DNA from: Cyanocohniella sp. LLY
GTDB taxonomy: Bacteria > Cyanobacteriota > Cyanobacteriia > Cyanobacteriales > Nostocaceae
Assembly: GCA_022241785.1 (NCBI GenBank)
Contig: JAKOMP010000036.1
Coordinates: 1-52,660, forward strand
Direction: 5' to 3'
DNA length: 52,660 nt
The translations under genes and the position numbers were made by a program. The notes beneath the pieces are model-generated. The model searched no databases, was not told the DNA's origin, and was given only the letters and a program-made list of their open reading frames with translations. Each line of letters starts with the position of its first letter. Within the stretch, counting starts at the first letter, position 1. Positions 35,221 to 43,570 of this stretch are shown one piece after another.

Positions 35221-37902
35221 CTAATTATTAATCGCACCCCTAACTAAAATTACGGTACTCTCTACACCAGAGGCGATCGCTTCGGGTATATTACCTTGTA
35301 TTACGTGCTGTAATAATCCCTCACGAGATGCCCCTAAAACCACAACATCATAACCTTCGGTTTTCACTAGGTTAATCACACCTTCGGAAACTGAATCAGC
35401 TTGTACTGGAATGGCAACTACATTGCTGGATAATTTGCGGCGACGCATGAGTACACGGATGGCTTGTTCTAAAACTGACATGTCTGGTTTCAACTCAGAG
35501 GGCTTAAATACTTGTGTCAACCGAATTTGGGGATAATTACCTAATGTGACTAAGGCGGGTAATAATTTAAGCGCGACTCTGGCATTGGGGCCTCCAGCCA
35601 TTGTGACTAGCCAACGGTTAAATTGGGCAGTGGGGAGGTGGGGGGATTCCCCCAGGGTAGGAGATGGGGGCGAAATTATTCTTTGAACTTTTTGCCCTAG
35701 CTTGACTAACATCACGTCGCAGGTGGCTTGACGAATAATAATGTCTACCACGTTGCCAAAAATCCGACCTGGTGTGGAAGTTTCACCCTTCCATCCCATT
35801 AAAATAATGTCAATGTGTCGCTCTTTAATGGTTTCTAAAATTGCTTGGGCGGCATCATGGGCAACTCGAATCTCTGTATGCACAGGAATACGCCACTTTT
35901 TGCCTAAGACTTCTGCTTGTCGGAGTAAGCGCCGACTTTTCGCTGTTCTCACTGGTGTTTCTGATGGCGAACTGTTGCGTGAGACGATCATTACCTGTAC
36001 GCACTCTATTTCATAATGGCGATCGCGGGCAATGGCTGCGGCCATTTGCAAGAGAACAGCTGCGGTTTCGGGATTAGCTACGGGTACTAATATTCTGCCT
36101 CTGCCGATGTTAGGTGATCGCGTTTGATAAACTACATAGGAAGGCTCTATTTGTGCTTCTGGGCTGGTATTGCCATAATTTAGATGTTCTGCTTGGGCCC
36201 GGATGATATCTGCGCGGGTAATAATGCCAACTAATTTTCGCCCTTCTACCACTGGTAAGCGACTAATTTGATAGCGATCTAGTAAGTATAAAACATTGCT
36301 GAGGTTATGCTTAGGTCTGACCGTCATCGGGGCGTGGATCATAATTTCCCTTAACGGGGTATTATTTGGAGGGTTGCGATCGCCAATGATTTGTGAATCT
36401 TGAGCGCGTTTTTTCACTAAATCTGCTTGGGTGACGATGCCGACTAATTTGTTATTTTCTACTACTGGGAAGCCGCGATGATGAGAACGGGTAAATACTT
36501 GCATGGCCTCATCTAAAGTCATGTCTGCATCCAAAGTTTCCACCCGTTGCTCCATGACATCGTTGGCAGTTAACTTAGATAATATCCCTTCGTGAGAAAT
36601 TTCTTTGGTGATTGTGATTCCTTTTAACTGTAATAGTTTGTCATACAGTGATCCAGGCATGACTTTATCGGAAACTAAGTAAGCTGCCACAGAAACAATC
36701 ATCAAAGGTAGTACTAGATTGAAATCTGTAGTCATTTCAAACACAATCACAATTGCTGTGATAGGCACCTTGGAAACAGCACTAAAAAAGCCCCCCATCC
36801 CGGCTAAAGCATAGGTAGTAGGAGCATCAATTGGCAACACATAGGATGCAGAAACACCAATTATGTGTCCTAAACAAGAACCCAAGATCAGACTCGGTGC
36901 AAATAATCCCCCAGGCGCGCCTGAACCAAAGGCAATTAAAGTCAGGATAAACTGAGCTAAAAAGGCGATCGCCGCAAAGGATACATTGGCACCACCTGTA
37001 ATTAAATACTCTCTTAAGCCAGTGTTATCACGAAAAAATTCAGGCAGTGTAGATACGATAATACCTGATACCAATCCAGCTAAAGCTACTCTTAGCGGTA
37101 AGCTAATGTGTAATTTTTGATAAGCTTTTATACTGGCAACTATACCGTGATTAAATAATGCACCGAGGAACCCTGCTAAAATACCCAATAGCAGAAAAAA
37201 GGGAATTTCTGGCAGGGTAAATTGACTGGAGTGTTGCATCAATTCCAAGTTGAGTTGCAAGCTACCGCCACCCAATAACCGGGATACTACCCCACCAATA
37301 AATGAAGCGATAATGGCGGTTCCTAGAGTTAGTCCAGATAAGTCTTGGAGTAACTCCTCAATGATAAATAAAACACCAGCAATGGGGGCATTAAAAGCAG
37401 CCGATAAACCAGCACCTGCACCCGCCGCAATCATTTGTCGTCGATGATCTGGGGAAGTGGGAACCCAACTACTCATTCCCGCCGCCAAACCTGCCCCAAC
37501 ATGAACAGTAGGGCCTTGTCTCCCCAAGGTCATCCCAGCACCAAGGGTGACAATGGCACTAACTAATTTCACGGCTGCCACCCGCCAGGATAATCTAATG
37601 GGGACATTAGCCAAAGTTGCCTTGACTTGAGGTATACCGCTACCTGCTGCTTCTGGGGCAAATCTTTCTACCAACCACCCAGATGTAAATCCAAAGACCA
37701 AACCAATTACAGGTAAAACGAACCATGCTGGTAACATTTGGGTCGTCTGGACTCGCCATGTCCCCAGAGATCCCGATCCTACCCTTAACAGTACCGCAGA
37801 TAAAGCAGCCACAATCCCAATAATCGAAGCTTCTGCGATCGCTAAACCTTTTCGAGGTTGTAACCAGATCCGAAAGCGCTGAGTAAGCACAGGAAGTGCC
37901 AT
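35221..37902 (-). CDS. ClC chloride channel/transporter fused to CBS pair and two USP domains
   Basis: An 893-aa membrane protein. The ClC core occupies residues ~1-425, with GSGIPQVKA, LGRQGPTVHVG, LFIIEELLQ and GAPGGLFAPSLILG filters. Gln129 stands where ClC exchangers have the gating glutamate (GREGP). The inner proton glutamate of the ClC-ec1 FIIEE motif is retained as Glu182. A CBS pair follows at about 440-570 (two GIVTQADLV / GIITRADII strands), then two universal stress protein-like domains (~595-720 and ~755-890), of which the first carries a GRIFGNVVD-type motif. The fusion suggests nucleotide control. E-to-Q substitution at this site in ClC-ec1 uncouples proton exchange, so this may be a passive chloride channel. 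Confidence 0.92.
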   Translation of the reverse strand: MALPVLTQRFRIWLQPRKGLAIAEASIIGIVAALSAVLLRVGSGSLGTWRVQTTQMLPAWFVLPVIGLVFGFTSGWLVERFAPEAAGSGIPQVKATLANVPIRLSWRVAAVKLVSAIVTLGAGMTLGRQGPTVHVGAGLAAGMSSWVPTSPDHRRQMIAAGAGAGLSAAFNAPIAGVLFIIEELLQDLSGLTLGTAIIASFIGGVVSRLLGGGSLQLNLELMQHSSQFTLPEIPFFLLLGILAGFLGALFNHGIVASIKAYQKLHISLPLRVALAGLVSGIIVSTLPEFFRDNTGLREYLITGGANVSFAAIAFLAQFILTLIAFGSGAPGGLFAPSLILGSCLGHIIGVSASYVLPIDAPTTYALAGMGGFFSAVSKVPITAIVIVFEMTTDFNLVLPLMIVSVAAYLVSDKVMPGSLYDKLLQLKGITITKEISHEGILSKLTANDVMEQRVETLDADMTLDEAMQVFTRSHHRGFPVVENNKLVGIVTQADLVKKRAQDSQIIGDRNPPNNTPLREIMIHAPMTVRPKHNLSNVLYLLDRYQISRLPVVEGRKLVGIITRADIIRAQAEHLNYGNTSPEAQIEPSYVVYQTRSPNIGRGRILVPVANPETAAVLLQMAAAIARDRHYEIECVQVMIVSRNSSPSETPVRTAKSRRLLRQAEVLGKKWRIPVHTEIRVAHDAAQAILETIKERHIDIILMGWKGETSTPGRIFGNVVDIIIRQATCDVMLVKLGQKVQRIISPPSPTLGESPHLPTAQFNRWLVTMAGGPNARVALKLLPALVTLGNYPQIRLTQVFKPSELKPDMSVLEQAIRVLMRRRKLSSNVVAIPVQADSVSEGVINLVKTEGYDVVVLGASREGLLQHVIQGNIPEAIASGVESTVILVRGAINN

Positions 37903-38262
37903 AATAATTAAAAATTAATCTAAAACTAAAGTAAATTCACCCATCAAGGCCTTTTTTTGCCAAAAAAACGAGGTTTGTATAATTTTTTTTAAATTTTATT
38001 GCGTACTTACCGAAACAATTAATTTGCCCAGAAGCAGCAAATTATCATAACTTACCCTGTTTATAGCTTAGTCGTATTGGATGCAGGAATTGAGTCATTT
38101 AATTTTTGTGAGCTGATTTTTTACAGTATCTGGAAAACCTCTCTCTAAATCTCTCTCCTGCGATTGAATTTCTGGTTGAGAAATTAGATTTTCCGTAGAA
38201 TGTTCCCCATGACGTGAAAATTCATCTGTGAATTTTTATCAGTGTTGGGTTAAAAAAGAAAC
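37903..38262. other. Divergent spacer between ClC and DUF58 genes
   Basis: 360 bp, AT-rich, with a CTCTCTAAATCTCTCTCCTGC stretch reminiscent of the 156-bp element arms. It must hold divergent promoters. No fluoride-riboswitch-like or other known leader was recognised upstream of the ClC gene. Confidence 0.45.
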
Positions 38263-39426
38263 ATGAAAATCATTAAACCCATCACTAACTGGTTAGAAAT
38301 CCGTGCTAGTGCGCCTACATACACTGGGTGGGTACTCGCGGGAATTGCTATTTGTTTTTTTGGGGCGGCTGTGAATACTATGGCTGGCTGGCTATACGCT
38401 ATTAGCGGTGCGAGTTTTGCCCTTTTGGTAATAGCCGCAGTTTTACCACCGCGATCGCTTGTTGGTTTGGTGGTGAAACGTCATCCCATGTCGCCTATAT
38501 CAGCAGGTGACGACTTAACTGTGGAAGTAGAAATCTGCAATCCCACACGGCAATCTGTCAACTTGTTGCAGGTGGAGGATATATTACCCTTTGTCTTAGG
38601 GAAACCAGTACATCAGGCTATAGAAACGATTCCCAAACAAGGCAGTTACCGTTGGGTATATTATCAACCAACCCAGCGCCGGGGAATTTATCGCTGGCAC
38701 ACCGTCGAACTTGGTAGTGGTGCGCCTTTAGGATTGTTTTGGTGTCGCCGTCAGCGTGATTGTACTGCCACAGCAATTGTCTATCCCACAGTATTACCTT
38801 TGACTACCTGCCCCTTAATCGATGAATTTGGACAAGATGACAGCAAAAAAAGTGATCCTCGTGGTAGACCTTTACAGACAGCTACATCGGGACTGGTGCG
38901 ATCGCTACGTCCTTACCGCATTGGTGATCCCACTCGTCTGATCCACTGGCGTACTAGTGCGCGCTACGGAGAATTACGGGTACGAGAATTAGAAATAGTT
39001 ACAGGTGGGCAAGAAATTGTGATTGCCCTTGATAGTGCTGGAAATTGGGATACAGAAAACTTTGAACAAGCAGTAATTGCCGTAGCATCACTGTATTTTT
39101 ATGCACAAAAACAGCAAATACCAGTGCAACTTTGGACAGCAGCGACAGGTTTAATTCAAGGCGATCGCCTGGTGTTAGAAGCTTTAGCTGCAACGACGTA
39201 CCACGAAGAGATTAACACGAGCGATCGCCGCCAGAACAACCCTGTGATTTGGCTAACTCAAAACTCTTTAAGTCTCTCTTCCTTACCACCGGGTAGTCGT
39301 TGGGTATTGTGGCAAAATATGACTTCACCATTAGAATCGACGTTGATTAATTGGGATTACCCTGGTATTCATGTACAAAGCGAACAAGCACTACAACCCC
39401 AACTACAAAAATCGTGGCGGTGCTAA
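38263..39426 (+). CDS. DUF58 domain protein
   Basis: A 387-aa protein with two N-terminal hydrophobic segments (WVLAGIAICFFGAAVNTM and YAISGASFALLVIAAVL), then a DUF58 domain carrying GDPTRLIHWRTSARYGELRVRELE, the family signature, in a VWA-like fold. In other bacteria DUF58 genes accompany MoxR AAA ATPases and transglutaminase-like proteins. None is visible here, so this copy is solitary. The function in cyanobacteria is unknown. The first ATG follows a long A-rich leader and no SD is clear. Confidence 0.85.
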   Translation: MKIIKPITNWLEIRASAPTYTGWVLAGIAICFFGAAVNTMAGWLYAISGASFALLVIAAVLPPRSLVGLVVKRHPMSPISAGDDLTVEVEICNPTRQSVNLLQVEDILPFVLGKPVHQAIETIPKQGSYRWVYYQPTQRRGIYRWHTVELGSGAPLGLFWCRRQRDCTATAIVYPTVLPLTTCPLIDEFGQDDSKKSDPRGRPLQTATSGLVRSLRPYRIGDPTRLIHWRTSARYGELRVRELEIVTGGQEIVIALDSAGNWDTENFEQAVIAVASLYFYAQKQQIPVQLWTAATGLIQGDRLVLEALAATTYHEEINTSDRRQNNPVIWLTQNSLSLSSLPPGSRWVLWQNMTSPLESTLINWDYPGIHVQSEQALQPQLQKSWRC

Positions 39427-39749
39427 ATTATGCTTCAAGAAGACCTAAGTAGAGCGACATGAATAATTCAGGGTTTGTAGTGAGGTCTACCCTAAGGGTT
39501 CTGCGAAGCCGTACAGCCCTCAAATAAGGACTAAAGTCCTCACTACAAAATAATCTCAATATTTTTTACATTACGCGTCATGTTTGTATAGCCTGCGGGC
39601 GTTAATATGCTTTGGCACCAGTAGGGAAATTATTTGCGGTAGAATCTTCACTAGATAGCAAAGATTAATTGCCTTGATTGTGAACCTTTTTCCTTGTCAT
39701 CCAGTCTACTAACGATGTTTTGACAAGCCCGGAAATTATCTACCCAGTC
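39427..39749. other. Spacer between DUF58 and DUF1800 genes
   Basis: About 320 bp, containing a TTTGTAGTGAG family repeat (39472-39549) and AT-rich sequence with the presumed DUF1800 promoter. Nothing else was recognised. Confidence 0.5.
39472..39549. repeat. TTTGTAGTGAG repeat family, short copy
   Basis: GGTTTGTAGTGAG at the left and CTCACTACAAA at the right are inverted repeats. AGGACTAAAGTCCT near the right end is a perfect palindrome core. The upstream flank (AAGTAGAG..ATGAATAATT) matches that of the 31736 copy. Confidence 0.65.
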
Positions 39750-41222
39750 ATGACTATAAAACCTAAATACTTGGTGTTGTCACTATTGATGGCGCTGGGA
39801 GGGATTGAACCTAGCAATGCAGCGCCTGAACCTGTTGACCCCAAAGTATTACATATTATTAATAGACTCAGCTTTGGCCCTCGCCCTGGAGATATCCAAA
39901 GAGTGCAGTCTATGGGTGTAGAAAGCTACATCAAAGAGCAACTTGCACCTGATGCCATTCCTAAACCGGAAAAACTTAAAAACCAACTTTCACGGTTAGA
40001 AACCATACATCTGAGTACAGTCAAAGTCTCAGAATATTTCAGAACTCCCCCCAACCCCAGCCCAGAACAAAAGAAAGCATCCCAAAAAAGAGACACACAA
40101 ATTCAAAATGAGGCACTCCGCGCCAGGTTATTAAGGGCAACTACAAGTCCGCGACAATTACAAGAAGTGATGGTGGACTTTTGGTTTAACCACTTCAATG
40201 TAAATGCCAATAAAGACAATATTCGCTTGTGGGCTGGAAGTTACGAACAGGAGGCAATTAGACCCCATGCCTTAGGACGCTTTCGTGATTTACTGGGGGC
40301 CACAGCGCGCCATCCTGCCATGTTGCTTTATCTGGATAACTGGCAAAACCAAGCTGGTAAGAGTTCTGGTTCTAATGGCCGATTGAACGAAAACTATGCC
40401 CGTGAATTGATGGAATTGCATACTCTAGGTGCTAATGGTGGCTACACGCAACACGATGTAATTGCTTTGGCAAGGATATTTACTGGCTGGGGATTTACGC
40501 GTCCCATGCAACAAAAAAAACATAGTACAGGATTTTATTTTAATCCAGAGCATCATGATTTTAGCGATAAAGTTTTCTTAAAACAGCAAATTAAAGGCAG
40601 TGGTGAAGCTGAGGGCGAACAAGCCTTAGATATTTTGGCTAAAAGTCCGGCGACTGCTCGAAATATAAGTTACAAACTAGCACAGTATTTTGTTAGCGAT
40701 CGCCCACCTAATACCTTAGTAGATCGGTTATCAAAACGCTTTATTGACACTGATGGCGATATTACTGCCGTCTTAGAAACTTTATTCCAAAGTCCTGAGT
40801 TTTGGGACTCAAAAAACTTTAACGCCAAGTTCAAAACGCCCTATCAATATGTGGTTTCTATAGTGCGGGCCACAGGGATGGAAGTCAACAACACAATACC
40901 AATTTCCCGACACCTCGAAAGCATGGCTATGCCCCTTTATCGTTATCGCACTCCCGAGGGTTATCCCAACACACAAGATAGATGGTTAAATCCCGACGCT
41001 ATGACTCGCCGCATCAGCTTTGCGACGGCGGTGGCTAACGGACAATTATCAATAGCGGGAGTTGTTAACAATCAAAATCAGAGCAAACCAGTAGATCCGG
41101 CTCCATTGGTAAATACATTAGGTAACTCATTTTCCGAATCAACTCAACAAGCGATCGCTTCTCATACCTCTAGCCTCCGTTCTGCACTCATCTTGGGTAG
41201 TCCAGAAATGATGCGGCGTTAG
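39750..41222 (+). CDS. DUF1800 domain protein, secreted
   Basis: A 490-aa protein with an N-terminal signal peptide (KYLVLSLLMALGGIEPSNAA). The DUF1800 body has RLSFGPRPGDIQRV, VDFWFNHFNVNA, NYARELMELHTLGANGGYTQ and ARIFTGWGF, all family blocks. DUF1800 and DUF1501 genes are nearly always adjacent in bacteria and are thought to act outside the cytoplasm. Their reaction is not established. I used the ATG at 39750; the frame extends to a TTG at 39720. The partner gene starts 48 bp after the stop. Confidence 0.88.
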   Translation: MTIKPKYLVLSLLMALGGIEPSNAAPEPVDPKVLHIINRLSFGPRPGDIQRVQSMGVESYIKEQLAPDAIPKPEKLKNQLSRLETIHLSTVKVSEYFRTPPNPSPEQKKASQKRDTQIQNEALRARLLRATTSPRQLQEVMVDFWFNHFNVNANKDNIRLWAGSYEQEAIRPHALGRFRDLLGATARHPAMLLYLDNWQNQAGKSSGSNGRLNENYARELMELHTLGANGGYTQHDVIALARIFTGWGFTRPMQQKKHSTGFYFNPEHHDFSDKVFLKQQIKGSGEAEGEQALDILAKSPATARNISYKLAQYFVSDRPPNTLVDRLSKRFIDTDGDITAVLETLFQSPEFWDSKNFNAKFKTPYQYVVSIVRATGMEVNNTIPISRHLESMAMPLYRYRTPEGYPNTQDRWLNPDAMTRRISFATAVANGQLSIAGVVNNQNQSKPVDPAPLVNTLGNSFSESTQQAIASHTSSLRSALILGSPEMMRR

Positions 41223-41233
41223 TTAATTGATTA

Positions 41234-41251
41234 TTAGCACTAAAGTGCTAA
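41234..41251. other. Hairpin in the DUF1800-DUF1501 gap
   Basis: TTAGCAC, a TAAA loop and GTGCTAA form a perfect 7-bp stem, with ACTACAA just after it. It looks like a minimal relative of the TTTGTAGTGAG repeat family and has no T-run. Confidence 0.4.
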
Positions 41252-41270
41252 CTACAAGCTCTAAATATAT

Positions 41271-42500
41271 ATGAAAAGACGTGACTTTCTCATTCACTCA
41301 GGCTTATTTTCAGCTTCTACAATAGCAGCGGTAGGTAGCAATGCTTGGGTAGCTAGATCTGCCACAAATAACAGTAATCCACAGCGCCTCATTGTCATCT
41401 TTTTACGTGGTGGAGTTGATGGCTTAAACGTAGTAGTTCCTTATTCAGAAACAGCTTACTATCAAGCAAGACCGAAAATTGCTATCCCCAAACCAGGAAA
41501 AAATCATGGAGTCTTAAATTTAGATGGTCGCTTTGGATTGCATCCAGCTTTAGCTCCTTTAATACCTCTTTGGGAGCAAAATAATTTAGCATTTATTCAT
41601 GCTTGTGGTTCCCCCGACCCGACACGCTCCCACTTTGAGGCTCAACATTATATGGAAGTTGGGATACCCGGTAACCAACGTGTTGATGATGGTTGGATGA
41701 ATCGTTTACTAGGTGTAATTTCCAACAAATCATCACCTCTGCAAGCTATTAGTATAGGCGGCACAAAACCCCGCATTTTGTCTGGTCAAATGCCAGTATC
41801 TAATATTCCCTCTGGTGATAATGCTCACCAAAAACTGCCAATAGATTATACCCACGTGGGAAAAGCATTTGACCAACTTTATAGCGGTAATGATGACTTG
41901 AGTCAGACCTATCGTCACGGACGCATGGCACGTCAGGTGATTATGAACGGCCTAGATGCAGAAACGGAAATGGCAAATAATGGCGCACCTTTACCGAATA
42001 ACTTTATTGGTGATGGGCAACGGTTGGCAAATTTGATGGTTCAAGACCCAAGGATTGAATTAGGATTTATGGCTTTGGGTGGTTGGGATACCCATGTGAA
42101 TCAAGGTAATAGTCAAGGCAATTTAGCGAACAATTTGGGGAGATTAGGCAAAGGATTGGCAGCTTTGACTAAAAATCTAGGTTCTGTTTACCAAAATACA
42201 GTGATTGTGGTGATGTCTGAGTTTGGGCGCACAGTCCGCGAAAATAGTACTGGTGGTACAGACCACGGACACGGCAATGTTATGTGGGTTTTAGGCGGGA
42301 AGGTTGGCGGTGGGAAAGTTTACGGAGAATGGCCAGGTTTAGCCACAGATCAACTTTACCAAAAGAGAGACTTGGCTATTTCCACAGATTTTCGAGATGT
42401 CATTTCTACTGTTTTAGCCAAACATCTGCGTTTAAATGACAAACAACTGAATCAAGTTTTGCCTAGTTATGTCCCTAAATCTCAATTTCCCTTGATTTAA
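41271..42500 (+). CDS. DUF1501 protein, Tat signal
   Basis: A 409-aa member of the DUF1501 (sulfatase/alkaline-phosphatase-like) family. MKRRDFLIHSGLFSASTIAA is a twin-arginine signal peptide, so folding and cofactor insertion probably precede export. IFLRGGVDGLNVVVPY, PDPTRSHFEAQHYME, MALGGWDTHVNQG and MSEFGRTVRENSTGGTDHGHG are the conserved metal-site regions. It is the second gene of the DUF1800-DUF1501 pair. Its TAA stop overlaps the first bases of the 156-bp-type repeat at 42499, so insertion of that repeat set or restored the stop. Confidence 0.88.
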   Translation: MKRRDFLIHSGLFSASTIAAVGSNAWVARSATNNSNPQRLIVIFLRGGVDGLNVVVPYSETAYYQARPKIAIPKPGKNHGVLNLDGRFGLHPALAPLIPLWEQNNLAFIHACGSPDPTRSHFEAQHYMEVGIPGNQRVDDGWMNRLLGVISNKSSPLQAISIGGTKPRILSGQMPVSNIPSGDNAHQKLPIDYTHVGKAFDQLYSGNDDLSQTYRHGRMARQVIMNGLDAETEMANNGAPLPNNFIGDGQRLANLMVQDPRIELGFMALGGWDTHVNQGNSQGNLANNLGRLGKGLAALTKNLGSVYQNTVIVVMSEFGRTVRENSTGGTDHGHGNVMWVLGGKVGGGKVYGEWPGLATDQLYQKRDLAISTDFRDVISTVLAKHLRLNDKQLNQVLPSYVPKSQFPLI

Positions 42501-42619
42501 CGTGAGTTCGACGAATTTTAAAAAACCCCTCTCCAAACCTCTCCCCTGCAAGGAGAGAGGCTTCAAAACCTTCATTTTTCGTTAATATTTCAATATATTT
42601 AAGCCCCTCTCCGACGCGG
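42499..42619. repeat. GTGAGTTCGA element, disrupted copy (left part)
   Basis: Starts AACGTGAGTTCGACGAA as in the intact copy at 20617 and follows it through the CCCCTCTCC arm to the CTCCGACGCGG centre. It is then split by a 355-bp insert. After the insert the CTCCGACGCGGAGAGGGG half resumes at 42975, but the right terminal repeat is not found. Confidence 0.8.
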
Positions 42620-42974
42620 CTACCGTGTATACACAAGTCGGGAAATACTACCTGACGCTTGGTTTCACCGTCTAGCTCTAAGGTCTAGAATTGCGCCGAA
42701 AAGCCTGTCATTGCGTATCGCTAAGGCGAAAGCTCCGCTAACGCGTAGCGTCTCGCAGAGAGGAGGAACGACGACGCAATCGCATAGTCCCGTGGTTTTT
42801 GCGATTACTAGAGCCTCCGGCACGCTACGCGGTAAGCGAAGCCATGCCCTTTATGGGCTTTACACTCCGCTATCGCTCCGTATGGCTAACGCCACGCTCC
42901 GCGAACGTAATGACAGTTGAAAGGGTCTATAAACCTTGAAACCCTTGCAGATAACACTTGTGTGTACACCGTAG
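42620..42974. mobile_element. 355-bp non-autonomous element nested in a repeat
   Basis: The ends CTACCGTGTATACACAAG and CTTGTGTGTACACCGTAG are inverted repeats matching at 16 of 18 positions. CTCCGACGCGG occurs immediately outside both ends (42609-42619 and 42975-42985), an 11-bp target duplication. It contains no ORF of transposase size. The inner part is built of short GC-rich palindromes such as GCTAACGCGTAGCG. Confidence 0.75.
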
Positions 42975-43197
42975 CTCCGACGCGGAGAGGGGTTTATCCC
43001 TTGCGGGTGATGTTTGACATTTACTCCAGCACCAAAGTAGTAAAAAATAAAAAATACCTGAGAGGGAAAATAATAATTAAAACTTATTATTTTGTGTCTA
43101 AATATAAGTAATTACTGTTCGCTAGCAGATTTTTAGGCGATCGCTACCAAATATATTTAATTTTTACAAATTTTCTCCATATGTGTATATAATGCAA

Positions 43198-43209
43198 GCA
43201 AGTACTTGC
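43198..43209. promoter_or_regulatory. 12-bp palindrome upstream of the efflux operon
   Basis: GCAAGTACTTGC is a perfect palindrome lying ~360 bp before the adaptor gene, just before a GCATGACTCGCATG pseudo-repeat. It could be an operator of a local repressor, but no regulator gene is adjacent. Confidence 0.25.
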
Positions 43210-43570
43210 ATGACTCGCATGAATCAATCAGCGTCAAAAACTGCACAAAATCGCCCAAAATTATTTGTGCATTTTAGGTAACATCTAATGACAATGCACC
43301 AGATTAAAAGTAGCAAATACTACAAAAATGCTGATATTTTTCGTTGGTATGCATTAGCCCATTAATTCTGGTAAAAGTTCTGGGAGTGGAAAAACAAAGG
43401 ATTATTGATTTTTATTGACTACTGGAAATAAACCACAGTTTTATACGTAATTTCTAGGTGCTATAAATTTTCCATTATATCAAGGAAAAAGCTGGAAAAT
43501 TATGATCTAGTTTTTCAGTAATTAGTAGATTACCTAATGCCACATCTATCTATAAATATAAAAAACAAAT

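Larger units (their letters stand above)
42501..43570. other. 1.07-kb repeat-rich region before the efflux operon
   Basis: The first half is the nested repeats (42499-42985 and about 30 bp more). The second half (about 43020-43570) is AT-rich, with a 12-bp palindrome at 43198. Short frames at 42711 and 42917 cross repeat boundaries and look spurious. No tRNA was seen. Confidence 0.6.

Noticed and set aside
37903-38262. Fluoride riboswitch upstream of the ClC gene
   Set aside because: The protein has the standard GSGIP-type ClC motifs and CBS/USP domains rather than the CLC-F type, and no riboswitch-like core was visible in the leader.
42711-43111. Two small ORFs (69 and 64 codons)
   Set aside because: They lie across the nested repeat and its boundary and have no family pattern.
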